Source of the DNA: Anaeroglomus sp964630775
GTDB taxonomy: Bacteria; Planctomycetota; Phycisphaerae; Sedimentisphaerales; Anaerohalosphaeraceae
NCBI GenBank assembly: GCA_964630775.1
Contig: CAZVYY010000015.1
Location: 21,500 to 85,499, forward strand
Direction: 5' to 3'
DNA length: 64,000 nt
In this document: positions 43,758-53,461 of the stretch, in pieces
Layout of the letters: every line of letters starts with the position of its first letter
Numbering within the stretch: position 1 is the first letter of the stretch
Notes under the pieces: generated by a model
The model's input: the letters and a program-made list of their open reading frames with translations, nothing else
Databases searched by the model: none
What the model was told of the DNA's origin: nothing
Program-made: the position numbers and the translations under genes

Positions 43758-45059
43758 TTATTCGTGTCGTAAGGATTCAATCGGATCCATATTGGCGGCT
43801 TTGACGGCCGGATAAAGCCCAAATGTCAATCCCACAGCCCCGGATATGCCAAATGAAAGCAGCATCGCTTCGCTGGTAATCACAGTTGGCATTTTGCCGA
43901 AAACGGTGACTGCAATCGGAATAACCGCACCCAGCGCCATGCCGAATAATCCGCCAGTCAGTGTCAGCAGCAGCGTTTCCGATAAAAACTGAATCACAAT
44001 GTCGCGTTTTTTTGCCCCCAAAGCCCGCCGGATTCCGATTTCTCGAGTGCGCTCACTGACCGTAGCCAGCATAATGTTCATAATGCCGATGCCGCCAACC
44101 AGCAGGGAAATCGCAGCAATAGACCCCAATACGATACTAAATATCCGTTTTGTCCGAATTGCCTGCCGCAGCAATTCCAGTGGGACAATGACTTGATAAT
44201 CCTGCTGCTTATGGAAGCGTTTGAGCATGCCCTCAAGCAAATCCCGAATCGGCAGCACGTCTTCAATTGTTGGAACTTTAATGGTGATTTCGCTAAGCTC
44301 CACGCGCTCGCCGACCATTCCGGATGTTCCGCTGAATTGCAATAAAACTTCGCCAAAACGGCTTTTCATTGTCGTAATCGGCATATACACCTTGCCGTTG
44401 GCCCCCCCGGAAGAAGCAGCCATTTGTGATCCAAGTTGGTCTTCTTCATTCTGCTCGGTTTTGGTTTCACTGACCACCCCGACAATCCGGTAATAATCCC
44501 CGCCGATTTTAATATCCATGCCAATCGGGTCGTCAACGACAAACAATGAATCCGCTGCATCGCGGTCAATGACGCAGACATTCAGGGTGTAATACATGTC
44601 ATTGGTTTCAAGAAACCGTCCCCGCTGCAACTGGACCGGCGCCAGTTCCGGATACCACGGAACCGTGCCGACAACTTCCACGCCGAGCACACGGTTGCGG
44701 TAGTAGGCCTTGTGACTGATGACCTTGGACGGCACGACCACCTGGGCATTGGGAATGGTGTCGCGAAACCGTTCCGCATCATCATACGTCAGGCCGTACT
44801 GGATCAACGACTGCTGGGTTGTATCAGATGCAGTCTGTTGCGGCGGCTTAAGCGTTTTGAGGATGATATTGGTGCTTCCCAGCCGGGCAATCTGAGCCTG
44901 AGCCTGACGGCTGGCGCCTTCGCCAATCGCCAGCATCGCAATTACGCTGGACACACCGAATATAATACCCAACATCGTCAGCATCGAACGCAGGCGATGC
45001 AGCCACAGGCTGCGAAGACTGATTTGCAGTACACCCCCGATCTGGAGCAGTAAACTCAT
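43758..45059 (-). CDS. MacB-type ABC transporter permease
   Basis: 433-residue FtsX/MacB permease: first helix near residues 20-42 (MLTMLGIIFGVSSVIAMLAIGEGA), large periplasmic domain (45-270), then three helices ending in the GLYPAVKAANMDPIESLRHE signature. It has no ATPase domain; that is encoded by the next gene, whose stop codon overlaps this start by 4 bases (ATGA). Part of a tripartite efflux or lipoprotein-export operon transcribed from the TolC gene. Confidence 0.93.
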   Translation of the reverse strand: MSLLLQIGGVLQISLRSLWLHRLRSMLTMLGIIFGVSSVIAMLAIGEGASRQAQAQIARLGSTNIILKTLKPPQQTASDTTQQSLIQYGLTYDDAERFRDTIPNAQVVVPSKVISHKAYYRNRVLGVEVVGTVPWYPELAPVQLQRGRFLETNDMYYTLNVCVIDRDAADSLFVVDDPIGMDIKIGGDYYRIVGVVSETKTEQNEEDQLGSQMAASSGGANGKVYMPITTMKSRFGEVLLQFSGTSGMVGERVELSEITIKVPTIEDVLPIRDLLEGMLKRFHKQQDYQVIVPLELLRQAIRTKRIFSIVLGSIAAISLLVGGIGIMNIMLATVSERTREIGIRRALGAKKRDIVIQFLSETLLLTLTGGLFGMALGAVIPIAVTVFGKMPTVITSEAMLLSFGISGAVGLTFGLYPAVKAANMDPIESLRHE

Positions 45060-45784
45060 TGGGCCGTCCTCGTATAAGTCTGCTGGCGTTCGATTTTCCC
45101 ATCGAGCATATGAATGCTGCGCTGGGTCCGTTTGGCAACATTGCTGTCATGGGTGACAACAATAATCGTTTTGCCGGCCCCGTGTAATTCATCCAGCAGC
45201 CCGAGGATATCCGAGCCGCTTCGACTGTCCAGGTTGCCGGTCGGCTCATCGGCCAGCAGAATCACCGGGTCATTGGCCAGTGCCCGGGCAATGGCAACAC
45301 GCTGCTGCTGGCCGCCGGACAATTCCGATGGCCGGTGATGAAGACGGTCACTGAGCCCCACTTTGCAGGCCAGTTCGACTGCGCGTTCGCGGCGTTCATG
45401 TTTGTGAACCTGCTGATAATACATCGGCATTTCGATATTTTCGACCAGGTTTAATTGCGGAATCAGATTAAACGATTGAAAAATAAAACCAATCCGTTTG
45501 CCGCGAATGGTTGACAGCGTATCATCATCCATTTCGGAAATATCCAGTCCACCCAGCAGATACTTGCCGCCGGTAGGGCGGTCCAGGCATCCCAGCAAAT
45601 TCAGCAGGGTGGATTTCCCCGATCCGCTGGGTCCCATAATGGCGGCATATTCGCCCTTGCTGAAACACAGATTGATACCCCGCAAAACCGGCAGTTCGGT
45701 GTGCGCAAGAAAATACGACTTGCGAATATCCTGAAGCTCGACAACCGCCTCGGAAGATGGCTTTGGTGTATGGGATTGAATCAT
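45056..45784 (-). CDS. MacB/LolD-type ABC transporter ATPase
   Basis: 242 residues: Walker A GPSGSGKST, Q-loop IFQSFNLIPQLN, signature LSGGQQQRVAIARAL, Walker B VILLADEPTGNLD, and H-loop VTHD. The PTGNLDS/FQ.FNL pattern is that of the MacB/LolD group. Overlaps the neighbouring adaptor gene and permease gene by 4 bases each, so the operon is translationally coupled. Confidence 0.95.
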   Translation of the reverse strand: MIQSHTPKPSSEAVVELQDIRKSYFLAHTELPVLRGINLCFSKGEYAAIMGPSGSGKSTLLNLLGCLDRPTGGKYLLGGLDISEMDDDTLSTIRGKRIGFIFQSFNLIPQLNLVENIEMPMYYQQVHKHERRERAVELACKVGLSDRLHHRPSELSGGQQQRVAIARALANDPVILLADEPTGNLDSRSGSDILGLLDELHGAGKTIIVVTHDSNVAKRTQRSIHMLDGKIERQQTYTRTAQ

Positions 45785-47772
45785 GGTCGTGCTTCTGTCT
45801 GTGCCGGGATTGTTTCTGTGTTCTGACGACTTCGACGCTGCCCTTGCGGCCTGTCACTGGGAGCCATGCCGCCGCCATCTGCATTATTCGGCTGCATGCG
45901 GTCCTGTCCCGCTCCTTCAGGACGCTGGCGTGCCGGGCGGTCTGCCCCGATACTGCTGCCGGGTGTGGCGATGTCCTGCGGCTGGTTTTGAGAAGATTCC
46001 AGGCCCCCGGGTCGGCGACGTCCGGCTTGATTCTGGCTGTCCTGCGGGAATTGCCCCTGTGCCGGGAATCCACTGGGGCGATCCGGATTGCCAGGTTGCA
46101 TGGGGCCGCCATTGGGCCGCTCCCGGGTCTGGCCATTAACCGGCATCAGATTCGGCATATCAGGCAGATTATCCGGAAGAGGATTTCCCTGCTGCTGGTC
46201 GAATATCCTCGGCGGATTCAGAAGAACAGCATCCCCTTCATTCAATCCCGATATGATTTGCACAAATTTATCATTGTAGGGGCCAGTCTGAACTTCCCGG
46301 GGTTCATTGCCGGTCAGGGTGTGGACATAGCACACTTTTTTGCCGCTGCGATTGGAGACGCACTGGACGGGAACCGCCAGAACATCTTTCAGTTGGGCAA
46401 TAACAATTTCAACCTTGGCCGACATTCCGGGACGCAGCATCTCGCCGCCCTGCAGCGAGACGTCGGTTGAATAAATTTTCAAATCCGGATTGGACATAAA
46501 CCCGGCCTGGTCGGGCAGAGGAGAAATCTTGGTCACCTGTCCATAAAATACCGTGTCCGGCATGGCATCGACAATAATCCTTGCCCGTTGCCCAAGAACA
46601 ATTTTATCGATATTGGTCTCGTGAATCTTGGTGTCAACAGCCATCTGGGTGGTATTGGGAATCGACATGATTTCTTCGCGTTCATACACCTCACGTCCAA
46701 CTTCAATCGTTGTTCGTGAACGGCTGCCTCGGCTGAATTGGGTGGCATAAACCACCAGGCCGGGACAGGGAGCTTTGATTATACTGGCCGCCATCTGCCG
46801 CTGATACCGTTCAAGACGTTCTTTTTCCAGTGCAAATTTCGCATCGGCACTGTTAAGCTTCGCCAGGGCCTGAGCTTCCTGGGACCGGGCTTTGGCCAGA
46901 ATGCGTTCAAGCTGTCGTTGTGCTTCGATATAATCACTGAACAGCTTGTGGGCCTGTTTGGGAAATTCATACCGGAAAAACAGATCCAGAGCCGTTTGAG
47001 CACGTTCCTGGGTGATTTTGCATTTGTCGGCCTTAAGCTTGTCGGATTCCAGGTCCGTTTTGGCCACGTAATTTTTGGCGTACAGCTTATCGGTCCAGTT
47101 ATACGTGTTTTGCGCAATGTAATATTCGGATTCCGCAACATTGATGTCGGCTATCAATTGGCGGTAGGTTTGCAGGGCTTCGCCTCCAAGCTGATTGGGA
47201 TCGGCGGTCAGCCTCTTGAAATCTTCATCGGTGACCGGCCGGCTGCCGGCATCGTTGACCAGTTTATCGGCAGCATATTGACCAAGATACTTCTGCAAAT
47301 CCATCAGGCCGAATTTGACCGTCAGCTTTCCCTGCTGGATGTCGGACTCATTTTGATTTTTCTGGATTTCAAGATTTTCCTTGGCATCGGTCAGGTCTGC
47401 CATGGCACTGTTGTATTGAATCTGCTGCTGGTTTAAATCCTGCTTGATGCTGGAGGTATCCAGCTCAAGAATGACTTTTCCTTCCGCAACATCCTGCTCG
47501 GTCAGAATGGTTCCCTCGGGAACAACATTGACAATCGTGGTTCGTCCCTCAACCTCGGAACGAATGGTCACTGCGTTGCTGGCCTTGATTGAGCCGCTTT
47601 CGGTCACACTAATGACCATATCCTGTCGTTTGACAGAATAGACGGCTTCGCTGCGTTTGGATACAGCCTTGCCGCTCCGGCCGTAAAATACCCACCAGAG
47701 TCCCATTACTCCGGCTATTACCACGACGGCAATTAAAATCCTTTTAAATCCGATTTTTCTGGTAGCTGCCAT
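45781..47772 (-). CDS. HlyD/MacA-type membrane fusion protein with long disordered tail
   Basis: Periplasmic adaptor linking the ABC permease to the TolC-like channel. One N-terminal membrane helix (about 10-28), biotinyl/lipoyl-like segments around a long coiled-coil hairpin (about 100-330), and beta-barrel/membrane-proximal domains to about 520. The last ~140 residues are Pro/Gln/Gly/Arg-rich low-complexity sequence, unusual for the family. Its start lies inside the 3' end of the TolC gene (40-base overlap). Confidence 0.88.
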   Translation of the reverse strand: MAATRKIGFKRILIAVVVIAGVMGLWWVFYGRSGKAVSKRSEAVYSVKRQDMVISVTESGSIKASNAVTIRSEVEGRTTIVNVVPEGTILTEQDVAEGKVILELDTSSIKQDLNQQQIQYNSAMADLTDAKENLEIQKNQNESDIQQGKLTVKFGLMDLQKYLGQYAADKLVNDAGSRPVTDEDFKRLTADPNQLGGEALQTYRQLIADINVAESEYYIAQNTYNWTDKLYAKNYVAKTDLESDKLKADKCKITQERAQTALDLFFRYEFPKQAHKLFSDYIEAQRQLERILAKARSQEAQALAKLNSADAKFALEKERLERYQRQMAASIIKAPCPGLVVYATQFSRGSRSRTTIEVGREVYEREEIMSIPNTTQMAVDTKIHETNIDKIVLGQRARIIVDAMPDTVFYGQVTKISPLPDQAGFMSNPDLKIYSTDVSLQGGEMLRPGMSAKVEIVIAQLKDVLAVPVQCVSNRSGKKVCYVHTLTGNEPREVQTGPYNDKFVQIISGLNEGDAVLLNPPRIFDQQQGNPLPDNLPDMPNLMPVNGQTRERPNGGPMQPGNPDRPSGFPAQGQFPQDSQNQAGRRRPGGLESSQNQPQDIATPGSSIGADRPARQRPEGAGQDRMQPNNADGGGMAPSDRPQGQRRSRQNTETIPAQTEARP

Positions 47773-49388
47773 AATCCATCCGGTTTAACTGATAGTACTT
47801 CGATATCACGATAAAAACTTAATTTGGCTATATTGTAATCGACCAGGGTAGAGGTCGTCGCATTTTGTGCCGAAAGCAGGGCGTTTTGGGATTCCAGCAC
47901 ATCACGCGTCTGAACCCGACCGGCCTGAAACAGCAGGGAGGTGCTTTTGACCCGTTCTTCTGCCAGTTCAAGGCTGAGCTGCTGAATCTTATACCGTTGA
48001 GCGGATTCGACTAAGGAACGATAATTATTTCGAACATCCAGCTTGACATTATCGATACCGTCCTCGTAATCCCGCTGCCGCTGAATCAGGGTAATCAGGG
48101 ATTCACGGTAATTATTCCGCTCCGACTTGCGGTCAAAGGGCAGGTCCACCTGAGCTCCGATGCTGTAGCTGCCGTCGTTAAAACGCAGCCGACCGGCCTG
48201 GCGGTCAGGGGTTGAATCAACATTGGCCCGGGCAACAATATCCAAATCGGCTTTGAGTGCGTTTTCAGAAACCTTGATTTTGCGGCGGGCGTCATCCACC
48301 TGATCCTTCATGGTTGCCAGGTCAAGCCGCAGCGACAGCGCAGTCTGGATTGCATCATCGACATTAAACTCAGGCTCAACAACCTCCATCGCGGAAAGAA
48401 CCTGCAGGGCATTGGGGTCAAGCTCTATCATGGCATCAGTCGGAATGGCAAGGCTGATTTTAAACGTGTCCAGGGCTTGCTGATACGTGCGCTCCGCCCC
48501 GGCCAGATTATCGCGTGCATCCAGCATCTGCTGTTTGGTTTGATCCGCTTCAAACATGTCCAGGCGGCCGGCCATGGCTTTCAGGTTCGATTGATCGTAC
48601 GCCAACAATAGACTTTTATAATTGCTTTCTGCGTTTTTGACTCGATCCAGGGCCTGGAGGACACGATAATATTCACTGACGATGGAGACGACAAAAGATT
48701 TGCGGTAACGGCTGAATGATCGTATTTGATACAATACATTCCGCTCGGCCTGCGTCAGGTTTTCCATGACGACATCCTTGCCGGCCCCGCGAAGCAGGGG
48801 TTTGCTGATGGTGGCACTCAGAACACTCCCGAGGCTTTCCCGCGGATCACCTGTCAGATAGCGAAGCCAATCGGTGGCAATGCTGCTTGAAATCTGGGTT
48901 CCGTCCTCCAGAAGCCTGTTAAACCCTACCGCACCGCCCGCACCCATCGACTCATCGGCTTCGTTTCGACTATAGGTGCTGTCGAACGTACCAAACCACT
49001 TTGTGGCAAAATTATGACGAAACAGAGTCAAATCCAGCGCAGACAGATACAGCGATTCCTTTTGCCGCTGATAGTCCCGGTTCCGGGCTGTCGCCAGAGC
49101 AACTGCCTCAGCAAGGCTCAGCTTTCCGGAGGGTATATAATTCGGATCAAAAAACAAATCGTTGGGGTCGCGTTCCACATCCGAAATGCGGGAATTGGCA
49201 CGACTGCCGTGTTCCGCTTTCCACTTGCTGTCTATGATGTTTTGCACTTCTTTGTCTGCATCTGCCTTGTAGTGCTCAGGAGAACAGCTTGTGAATGCAA
49301 GACAAATGCCCAATCCAGCCAAAAACAGTACAAACCGAGTCTGAAAGAGTCGCTGACGAATCTTACTTATTTTATCAGGATATAACAT
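47733..49388 (-). CDS. TolC-family outer membrane efflux protein (lipoprotein)
   Basis: 551 residues, two outer-membrane efflux repeats rich in long helices (e.g. SLYLSALDLTLFRHNF and the closing LLFQAGRVQTRDVLESQNALLSAQNA). The N terminus carries a hydrophobic stretch ending FTSC, a lipobox-like site suggesting a lipid-anchored channel as in OprM/NodT. First gene of the four-gene efflux operon. Substrate unknown. Confidence 0.88.
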   Translation of the reverse strand: MLYPDKISKIRQRLFQTRFVLFLAGLGICLAFTSCSPEHYKADADKEVQNIIDSKWKAEHGSRANSRISDVERDPNDLFFDPNYIPSGKLSLAEAVALATARNRDYQRQKESLYLSALDLTLFRHNFATKWFGTFDSTYSRNEADESMGAGGAVGFNRLLEDGTQISSSIATDWLRYLTGDPRESLGSVLSATISKPLLRGAGKDVVMENLTQAERNVLYQIRSFSRYRKSFVVSIVSEYYRVLQALDRVKNAESNYKSLLLAYDQSNLKAMAGRLDMFEADQTKQQMLDARDNLAGAERTYQQALDTFKISLAIPTDAMIELDPNALQVLSAMEVVEPEFNVDDAIQTALSLRLDLATMKDQVDDARRKIKVSENALKADLDIVARANVDSTPDRQAGRLRFNDGSYSIGAQVDLPFDRKSERNNYRESLITLIQRQRDYEDGIDNVKLDVRNNYRSLVESAQRYKIQQLSLELAEERVKSTSLLFQAGRVQTRDVLESQNALLSAQNATTSTLVDYNIAKLSFYRDIEVLSVKPDGLWQLPEKSDLKGF

Positions 49389-49545
49389 ATACGTTTATTA
49401 ATTAATCAATAAGGCCAATATGGGTTATATTTTTGTTTATGACGTTATACCCTATGATTTTGTTGCAAAAAAGTCAAAAAATACAATCCAACGAAGAAAT
49501 TGTTTAGATTGTCTGGATACCATTCTTTTCAGTGCTATCCCGAAG

Positions 49546-49574
49546 TTGACCTCATGCGATATCTGTGTTATTCT
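49546..49574 (+). promoter_or_regulatory. Sigma-70-type promoter before cardiolipin synthase
   Basis: TTGACC at 49546-49551, 17-base spacer, TATTCT at 49569-49574, about 115 bases before the ATG. The 300-base divergent space to the TolC gene (49389-49688) holds nothing else recognisable. Confidence 0.6.
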
Positions 49575-49688
49575 ACAACAGTTCAATAGATTCTGTAAAA
49601 TATCTGTAATAGGTACAAAATAAAAAAGTGTTAAAATGGGCTGTGACACCAAAGCCGGTTTCAAGGATTTTACACAAAAGGACATTAA

Positions 49689-51083
49689 ATGACAGGATGG
49701 ATCATTTTACAGTGGCTGATTGCTCATATCGAATTGCTTATAGGCTTTCTGGTGGGTATCATTCTGATTGCACATGTCCTGACTCAAAAACGCTCGCCGT
49801 CGGGGACTATCGCATGGCTGCTGGCTATCATCCTGATTCCTTATGTGGGTGTCCCGCTGTATTTAATGCTTGGCGGCAGAAAAATGAAACGCAGAGCCGC
49901 CAAAAAATCCGCTACTTCGCTGTCTTGCCCGTCGCGACGGCTTGATGTCCCTCGAACACAGGTCGATGAATTGCTCGAAAGCTATGGAATCCCCTCCGCC
50001 ACCGACGGCAACCGTCTGGAGATTCTTACCGATGGCCAACAGATATACCACCACCTGATTTCTCTTATTGACAGCGCTCAAAGCTCCATTTACATCTCAA
50101 CCTTTATTTTCCGCCCCGATGAGGTCGGCAGAGAAATTCGAGACAGGCTGGCGCTGAAAGCCCGCCAGGGCCTGGATGTGCGTGTACTGCTGGACGGATT
50201 TGGGGCGATTCAGACCGGCCGCCGTTTCTTTGTGCCGCTGGTCAAGGCCGGCGGGAAATATGCATTCTTTATGCACCGGCTGTTTCGCGGCAGAACCAAC
50301 CTCCGCAATCATCGCAAAATCGTCGTCATTGATAATCAAACCGTTCTGGCAGGGGGGACCAATATCGGTAAGGAATACCTTGGCCCCGAACCCGACCCGA
50401 AACGGTGGCAGGATTTGTCATTCACTTTAAAAGGCCCCGCCGTACGGTCCTACCTTGAAATATTTCATTCCGACTGGGCTTTTACCATCGGTGTAAATGA
50501 CATTCCAGCTCAGGTAGAACCGGCCGGGTATTATGACAGTCCCAATGTCGCCATTGTTCAGGTGGTTCCTTCCGGCCCCGACATCCCCGGCGATGCCCTC
50601 TATGATGCCATCCTGACTTCGCTTTATAGTGCTCGGCGTAAAATCCAGATCGTAACGCCGTATTTTATCCCGGACGAACCGTTGCTTAATGCCCTCCAGC
50701 TTGCTGTCCGGCGGGGCGTCGAGGTCAGGGTTATCATTCCCGCCAAGTCTAATCACCTGATTGCAGACGTGGTACGACGTGTCTATTTGCGTGAAATGCA
50801 ACGGTTTGGAGCCAAAATACTCTATTACAGCCCCGCGATGATTCACGCCAAAGCTGTGCTTGTGGATGACACCCTGGCTATGATTGGCTCGGCTAATATG
50901 GACTCACGAAGCCTGTTTCTCAATTACGAAGTGATGTTGATTGTTTACAGCCGCCCGCAAATTACCCAAATCTCCGGGTGGATTGCAAATATCGAAAATG
51001 CCTGTATTCAATGCGAACTGAAAGCCGGCTTCATTCGCAATTTATTTGAACACATGATACGTCTGTTTGCCCCGCTGTTGTAG
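49689..51083 (+). CDS. cls: Cardiolipin synthase (phospholipase D family)
   Basis: Joins phosphatidyl groups into cardiolipin at the inner membrane. Two N-terminal membrane helices (LLIGFLVGIILIAHVL and TIAWLLAIILIPYVGVPLYLMLGG), then two PLD domains with HKD motifs HRKIVVIDNQTVLAGGTN and HAKAVLVDDTLAMIGSANMD. 464 residues is normal for bacterial Cls. Follows the promoter at 49546; the next gene, about 70 bases on, is probably separate. Confidence 0.93.
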   Translation: MTGWIILQWLIAHIELLIGFLVGIILIAHVLTQKRSPSGTIAWLLAIILIPYVGVPLYLMLGGRKMKRRAAKKSATSLSCPSRRLDVPRTQVDELLESYGIPSATDGNRLEILTDGQQIYHHLISLIDSAQSSIYISTFIFRPDEVGREIRDRLALKARQGLDVRVLLDGFGAIQTGRRFFVPLVKAGGKYAFFMHRLFRGRTNLRNHRKIVVIDNQTVLAGGTNIGKEYLGPEPDPKRWQDLSFTLKGPAVRSYLEIFHSDWAFTIGVNDIPAQVEPAGYYDSPNVAIVQVVPSGPDIPGDALYDAILTSLYSARRKIQIVTPYFIPDEPLLNALQLAVRRGVEVRVIIPAKSNHLIADVVRRVYLREMQRFGAKILYYSPAMIHAKAVLVDDTLAMIGSANMDSRSLFLNYEVMLIVYSRPQITQISGWIANIENACIQCELKAGFIRNLFEHMIRLFAPLL

Positions 51084-51155
51084 TCCTGATTCCGATTGAT
51101 TTACGATTGATTTTGGGTATAATTTCGCTTTTATGACAAGATTGGACAAGTGCCC

Positions 51156-51737
51156 ATGGAACAGACAAATGATTTCGTAACCATCGTAGCGGGACTTCCC
51201 CGCTCCGGAACCTCAATGATGATGAATTGCCTCCACAAGGGAGGGCTTAATGTTCTGGTGGATAATCTCCGCAAACCCGACGAAGATAATCCGCTGGGTT
51301 ATTTTGAGTATGAGCCAGTCAAGAAAACCAAACAGGACCCTTCCTGGCTCAAAAATGCCCCCGGCAAGGTTGTCAAAATGGTCTATCGTCTCCTGTATGA
51401 CTTGCCGGCTGGGTATGAATACCGGGTCATCTTCATGCAGCGGGATATGGCCGAAGTCCTTGCATCCCAGAAAAAAATGCTCGATCGAAGCCAGAAATCA
51501 GCCGCGGAAGTCTCCGATGAACAGATGGCCGCTTTATACCAGTCGGATTTGCAGAAGTTCTTCCATTGGATTGCCAGGCAGCCGCATTTCAAGATGCTGA
51601 TTGTCAACCATCGCGATATGCTGAATCATACCCGGGAACAATGCGAAAAAATCTCCCATTTTCTGGGCGGCCGGCTTGATGTCGAAAACATGATTCAGAC
51701 CGTCAATCCATTATTATATCGCAATCGGAATCAATAA
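51156..51737 (+). CDS. Sulfotransferase-like protein
   Basis: 193 residues from ATG 51156; a GTG two codons upstream is nearly as good. The PAPS-binding 5'-phosphosulfate loop is seen at the start (VAGLPRSGTSMMMNCL) and a later FMQRDMAEVLASQKKML segment fits the 3'-phosphate region. It is shorter than classic sulfotransferases but similar to small P-loop sulfotransferase-like proteins of planctomycetes. Acceptor unknown. Confidence 0.8.
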   Translation: MEQTNDFVTIVAGLPRSGTSMMMNCLHKGGLNVLVDNLRKPDEDNPLGYFEYEPVKKTKQDPSWLKNAPGKVVKMVYRLLYDLPAGYEYRVIFMQRDMAEVLASQKKMLDRSQKSAAEVSDEQMAALYQSDLQKFFHWIARQPHFKMLIVNHRDMLNHTREQCEKISHFLGGRLDVENMIQTVNPLLYRNRNQ

Positions 51738-51746
51738 GCAGATAGG

Positions 51747-52781
51747 TTAAGTCGCGGGCTTGAGCCAATCCGCCCCCAGTTGGCCGCACGCTGCACGGAT
51801 CGAACGCCCGCGCTTGTAGCGAATCACCGTCTCAATCCCTTCGCGTTCCAGAATCGCTGCAAACTGCCGGATTCCCGCAGGGCTTGCGGCAACAAAATCA
51901 CACCCGTCAAAAGCGTTGAACTCAATCAGATTGACATTGCATTTAAGGGGCTTGACCAGGCGGGCCAGCAGGCGGGCCTGCGGCGGCGAATCGTTGTAAT
52001 TCTGTATCATGCAATATTCAAACGTAATCCGTCGCCCCGTACGATCCTGATATTTGCGTAAAGCCGACATCAGTTCCTGCACGGGGACCTTTTTGGATAT
52101 CTTCAGCAAACTCTGCCGGGTTGGATCATCCGGCCCATGCAGCGAAATTGCCAGCCGCGGCTGCAAAGGCTCCTCCGCCAGACGTGCAATTCCCTCCGGA
52201 AGCCCGCAGGTTGAAATCGTAATATGCCGAATTCCGATATTCTGACCATCGGGGTGATGGAGCAATTCCACCGACCGCATCGTGGCATTGTAATTATCCA
52301 GAGGTTCCCCCATCCCCATATACACGATATTCTGGACTTTGCCAACCTTGGCCTGCATCTGATAGACCTGGTCGACAATCTCTCCGCAGGTCAGGTCCCG
52401 CTGATAGCCAAGCTGCCCTGTGGCACAAAACAGACACCCCATCCGACACCCCACCTGCGTCGAAATGCACAATGTATTTCGCTGGTCGTCCAGAAGACGA
52501 ACCGCCTCAAGCCGATTGCCATCGACGGTTTCGAACACAAACTTCATCGTTCCGTCCGGATCATCGAATGTCTCAATCCGCTTTAGTGTGGAAATATGAT
52601 AGCCCGCCTCCGTCAGCGCAGCACGAAACGCCTTGGAAAGGGGGGTAATCTGCTCCAGGGCGGTCACATTCTTCTGGTGAATAAACGTAAATAAATACTG
52701 GACAACAAAGGACTTCTGGCCATATTGGGCCGCCACGTGTTCCAGCTCATTCCATGTCAGTGATTTCAGGTCTTTTATCAT
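51747..52781 (-). CDS. rlmN: 23S rRNA A2503 / tRNA A37 methyltransferase RlmN
   Basis: Radical SAM enzyme that methylates C2 of adenine. Radical SAM cysteines in STQVGCRMGCLFCATG, SAM motif VYMGMGEPLDNY, and the C-terminal catalytic Cys in RAACGQL. Start 52781 (MIKDLKSLTWNELE) matches family N termini; the frame continues to 52838 without support. 344 residues. It follows the FHA gene on the same strand. Confidence 0.95.
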   Translation of the reverse strand: MIKDLKSLTWNELEHVAAQYGQKSFVVQYLFTFIHQKNVTALEQITPLSKAFRAALTEAGYHISTLKRIETFDDPDGTMKFVFETVDGNRLEAVRLLDDQRNTLCISTQVGCRMGCLFCATGQLGYQRDLTCGEIVDQVYQMQAKVGKVQNIVYMGMGEPLDNYNATMRSVELLHHPDGQNIGIRHITISTCGLPEGIARLAEEPLQPRLAISLHGPDDPTRQSLLKISKKVPVQELMSALRKYQDRTGRRITFEYCMIQNYNDSPPQARLLARLVKPLKCNVNLIEFNAFDGCDFVAASPAGIRQFAAILEREGIETVIRYKRGRSIRAACGQLGADWLKPAT

Positions 52782-52840
52782 CCCGGCATGATACCGATTT
52801 ATGTGCCGGCGACCAAAGAAAAATTTGCATAACTGCAAAA

Positions 52841-53332
52841 TTACATGTCTTTAAACGTCGTCATGTCATCGCCTGGGAAATTATGAATTTCCGTCGACTG
52901 ACTTTCGCTCAGGTCGGCATTGGCAAGGTCGTTGACGAATTCATCAAATTGATTGTCTGCCGTGACCTTTTCTCCATCTCTCTCGTCCATCGGCTCATGG
53001 ACCGGCTCAATGGGCTTAACACCGGTCACATCGGCCGGGTTGCCGTCAATTTGAATCACAAAAGTCACAGGCCCGATCCGTAGTTGATCCCCGGGTTTAA
53101 GCCGAACTTCCTCTATTTTCTGGCCATTCACAAAAGTTCCATTTTTACTGCTCAAATCACGCACCATCAGCCGCCCCTGATCCATATTGATTTCGCAGTG
53201 TTTCCGGGATGCAACAGAGATGGGCAAACACAAATCGCAATCTTGCCGACGCCCGATGGTCGTCACGGCACTGGGTAGGTTAAATGGCTTTACAGACCCG
53301 TCTTTTTTTAATAACAAAAGATTTACCTGCAT
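52841..53332 (-). CDS. FHA domain protein
   Basis: 163 residues. Phosphothreonine-binding FHA fold at 1-98: TTIGRRQDCDLCLP, SRKHCEI and SSKNGTFVNG carry the conserved Gly-Arg, Ser-x-x-His and Asn-Gly residues. The acidic C-terminal region (100-163) is probably disordered. It likely docks on a Ser/Thr-phosphorylated protein; no kinase gene is adjacent. Confidence 0.92.
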   Translation of the reverse strand: MQVNLLLLKKDGSVKPFNLPSAVTTIGRRQDCDLCLPISVASRKHCEINMDQGRLMVRDLSSKNGTFVNGQKIEEVRLKPGDQLRIGPVTFVIQIDGNPADVTGVKPIEPVHEPMDERDGEKVTADNQFDEFVNDLANADLSESQSTEIHNFPGDDMTTFKDM

Positions 53333-53461
53333 TCTGCCTCCCTGAAAAAGTCTTTGAGTACAAAAGGATTATAGCGTATGATTTGTCGCTTCTGCAAGAA
53401 AAAAACGGAAATGCCGGGACAATTTATCCATAACCTGATATAAAGACAAGAAGTATCTACT

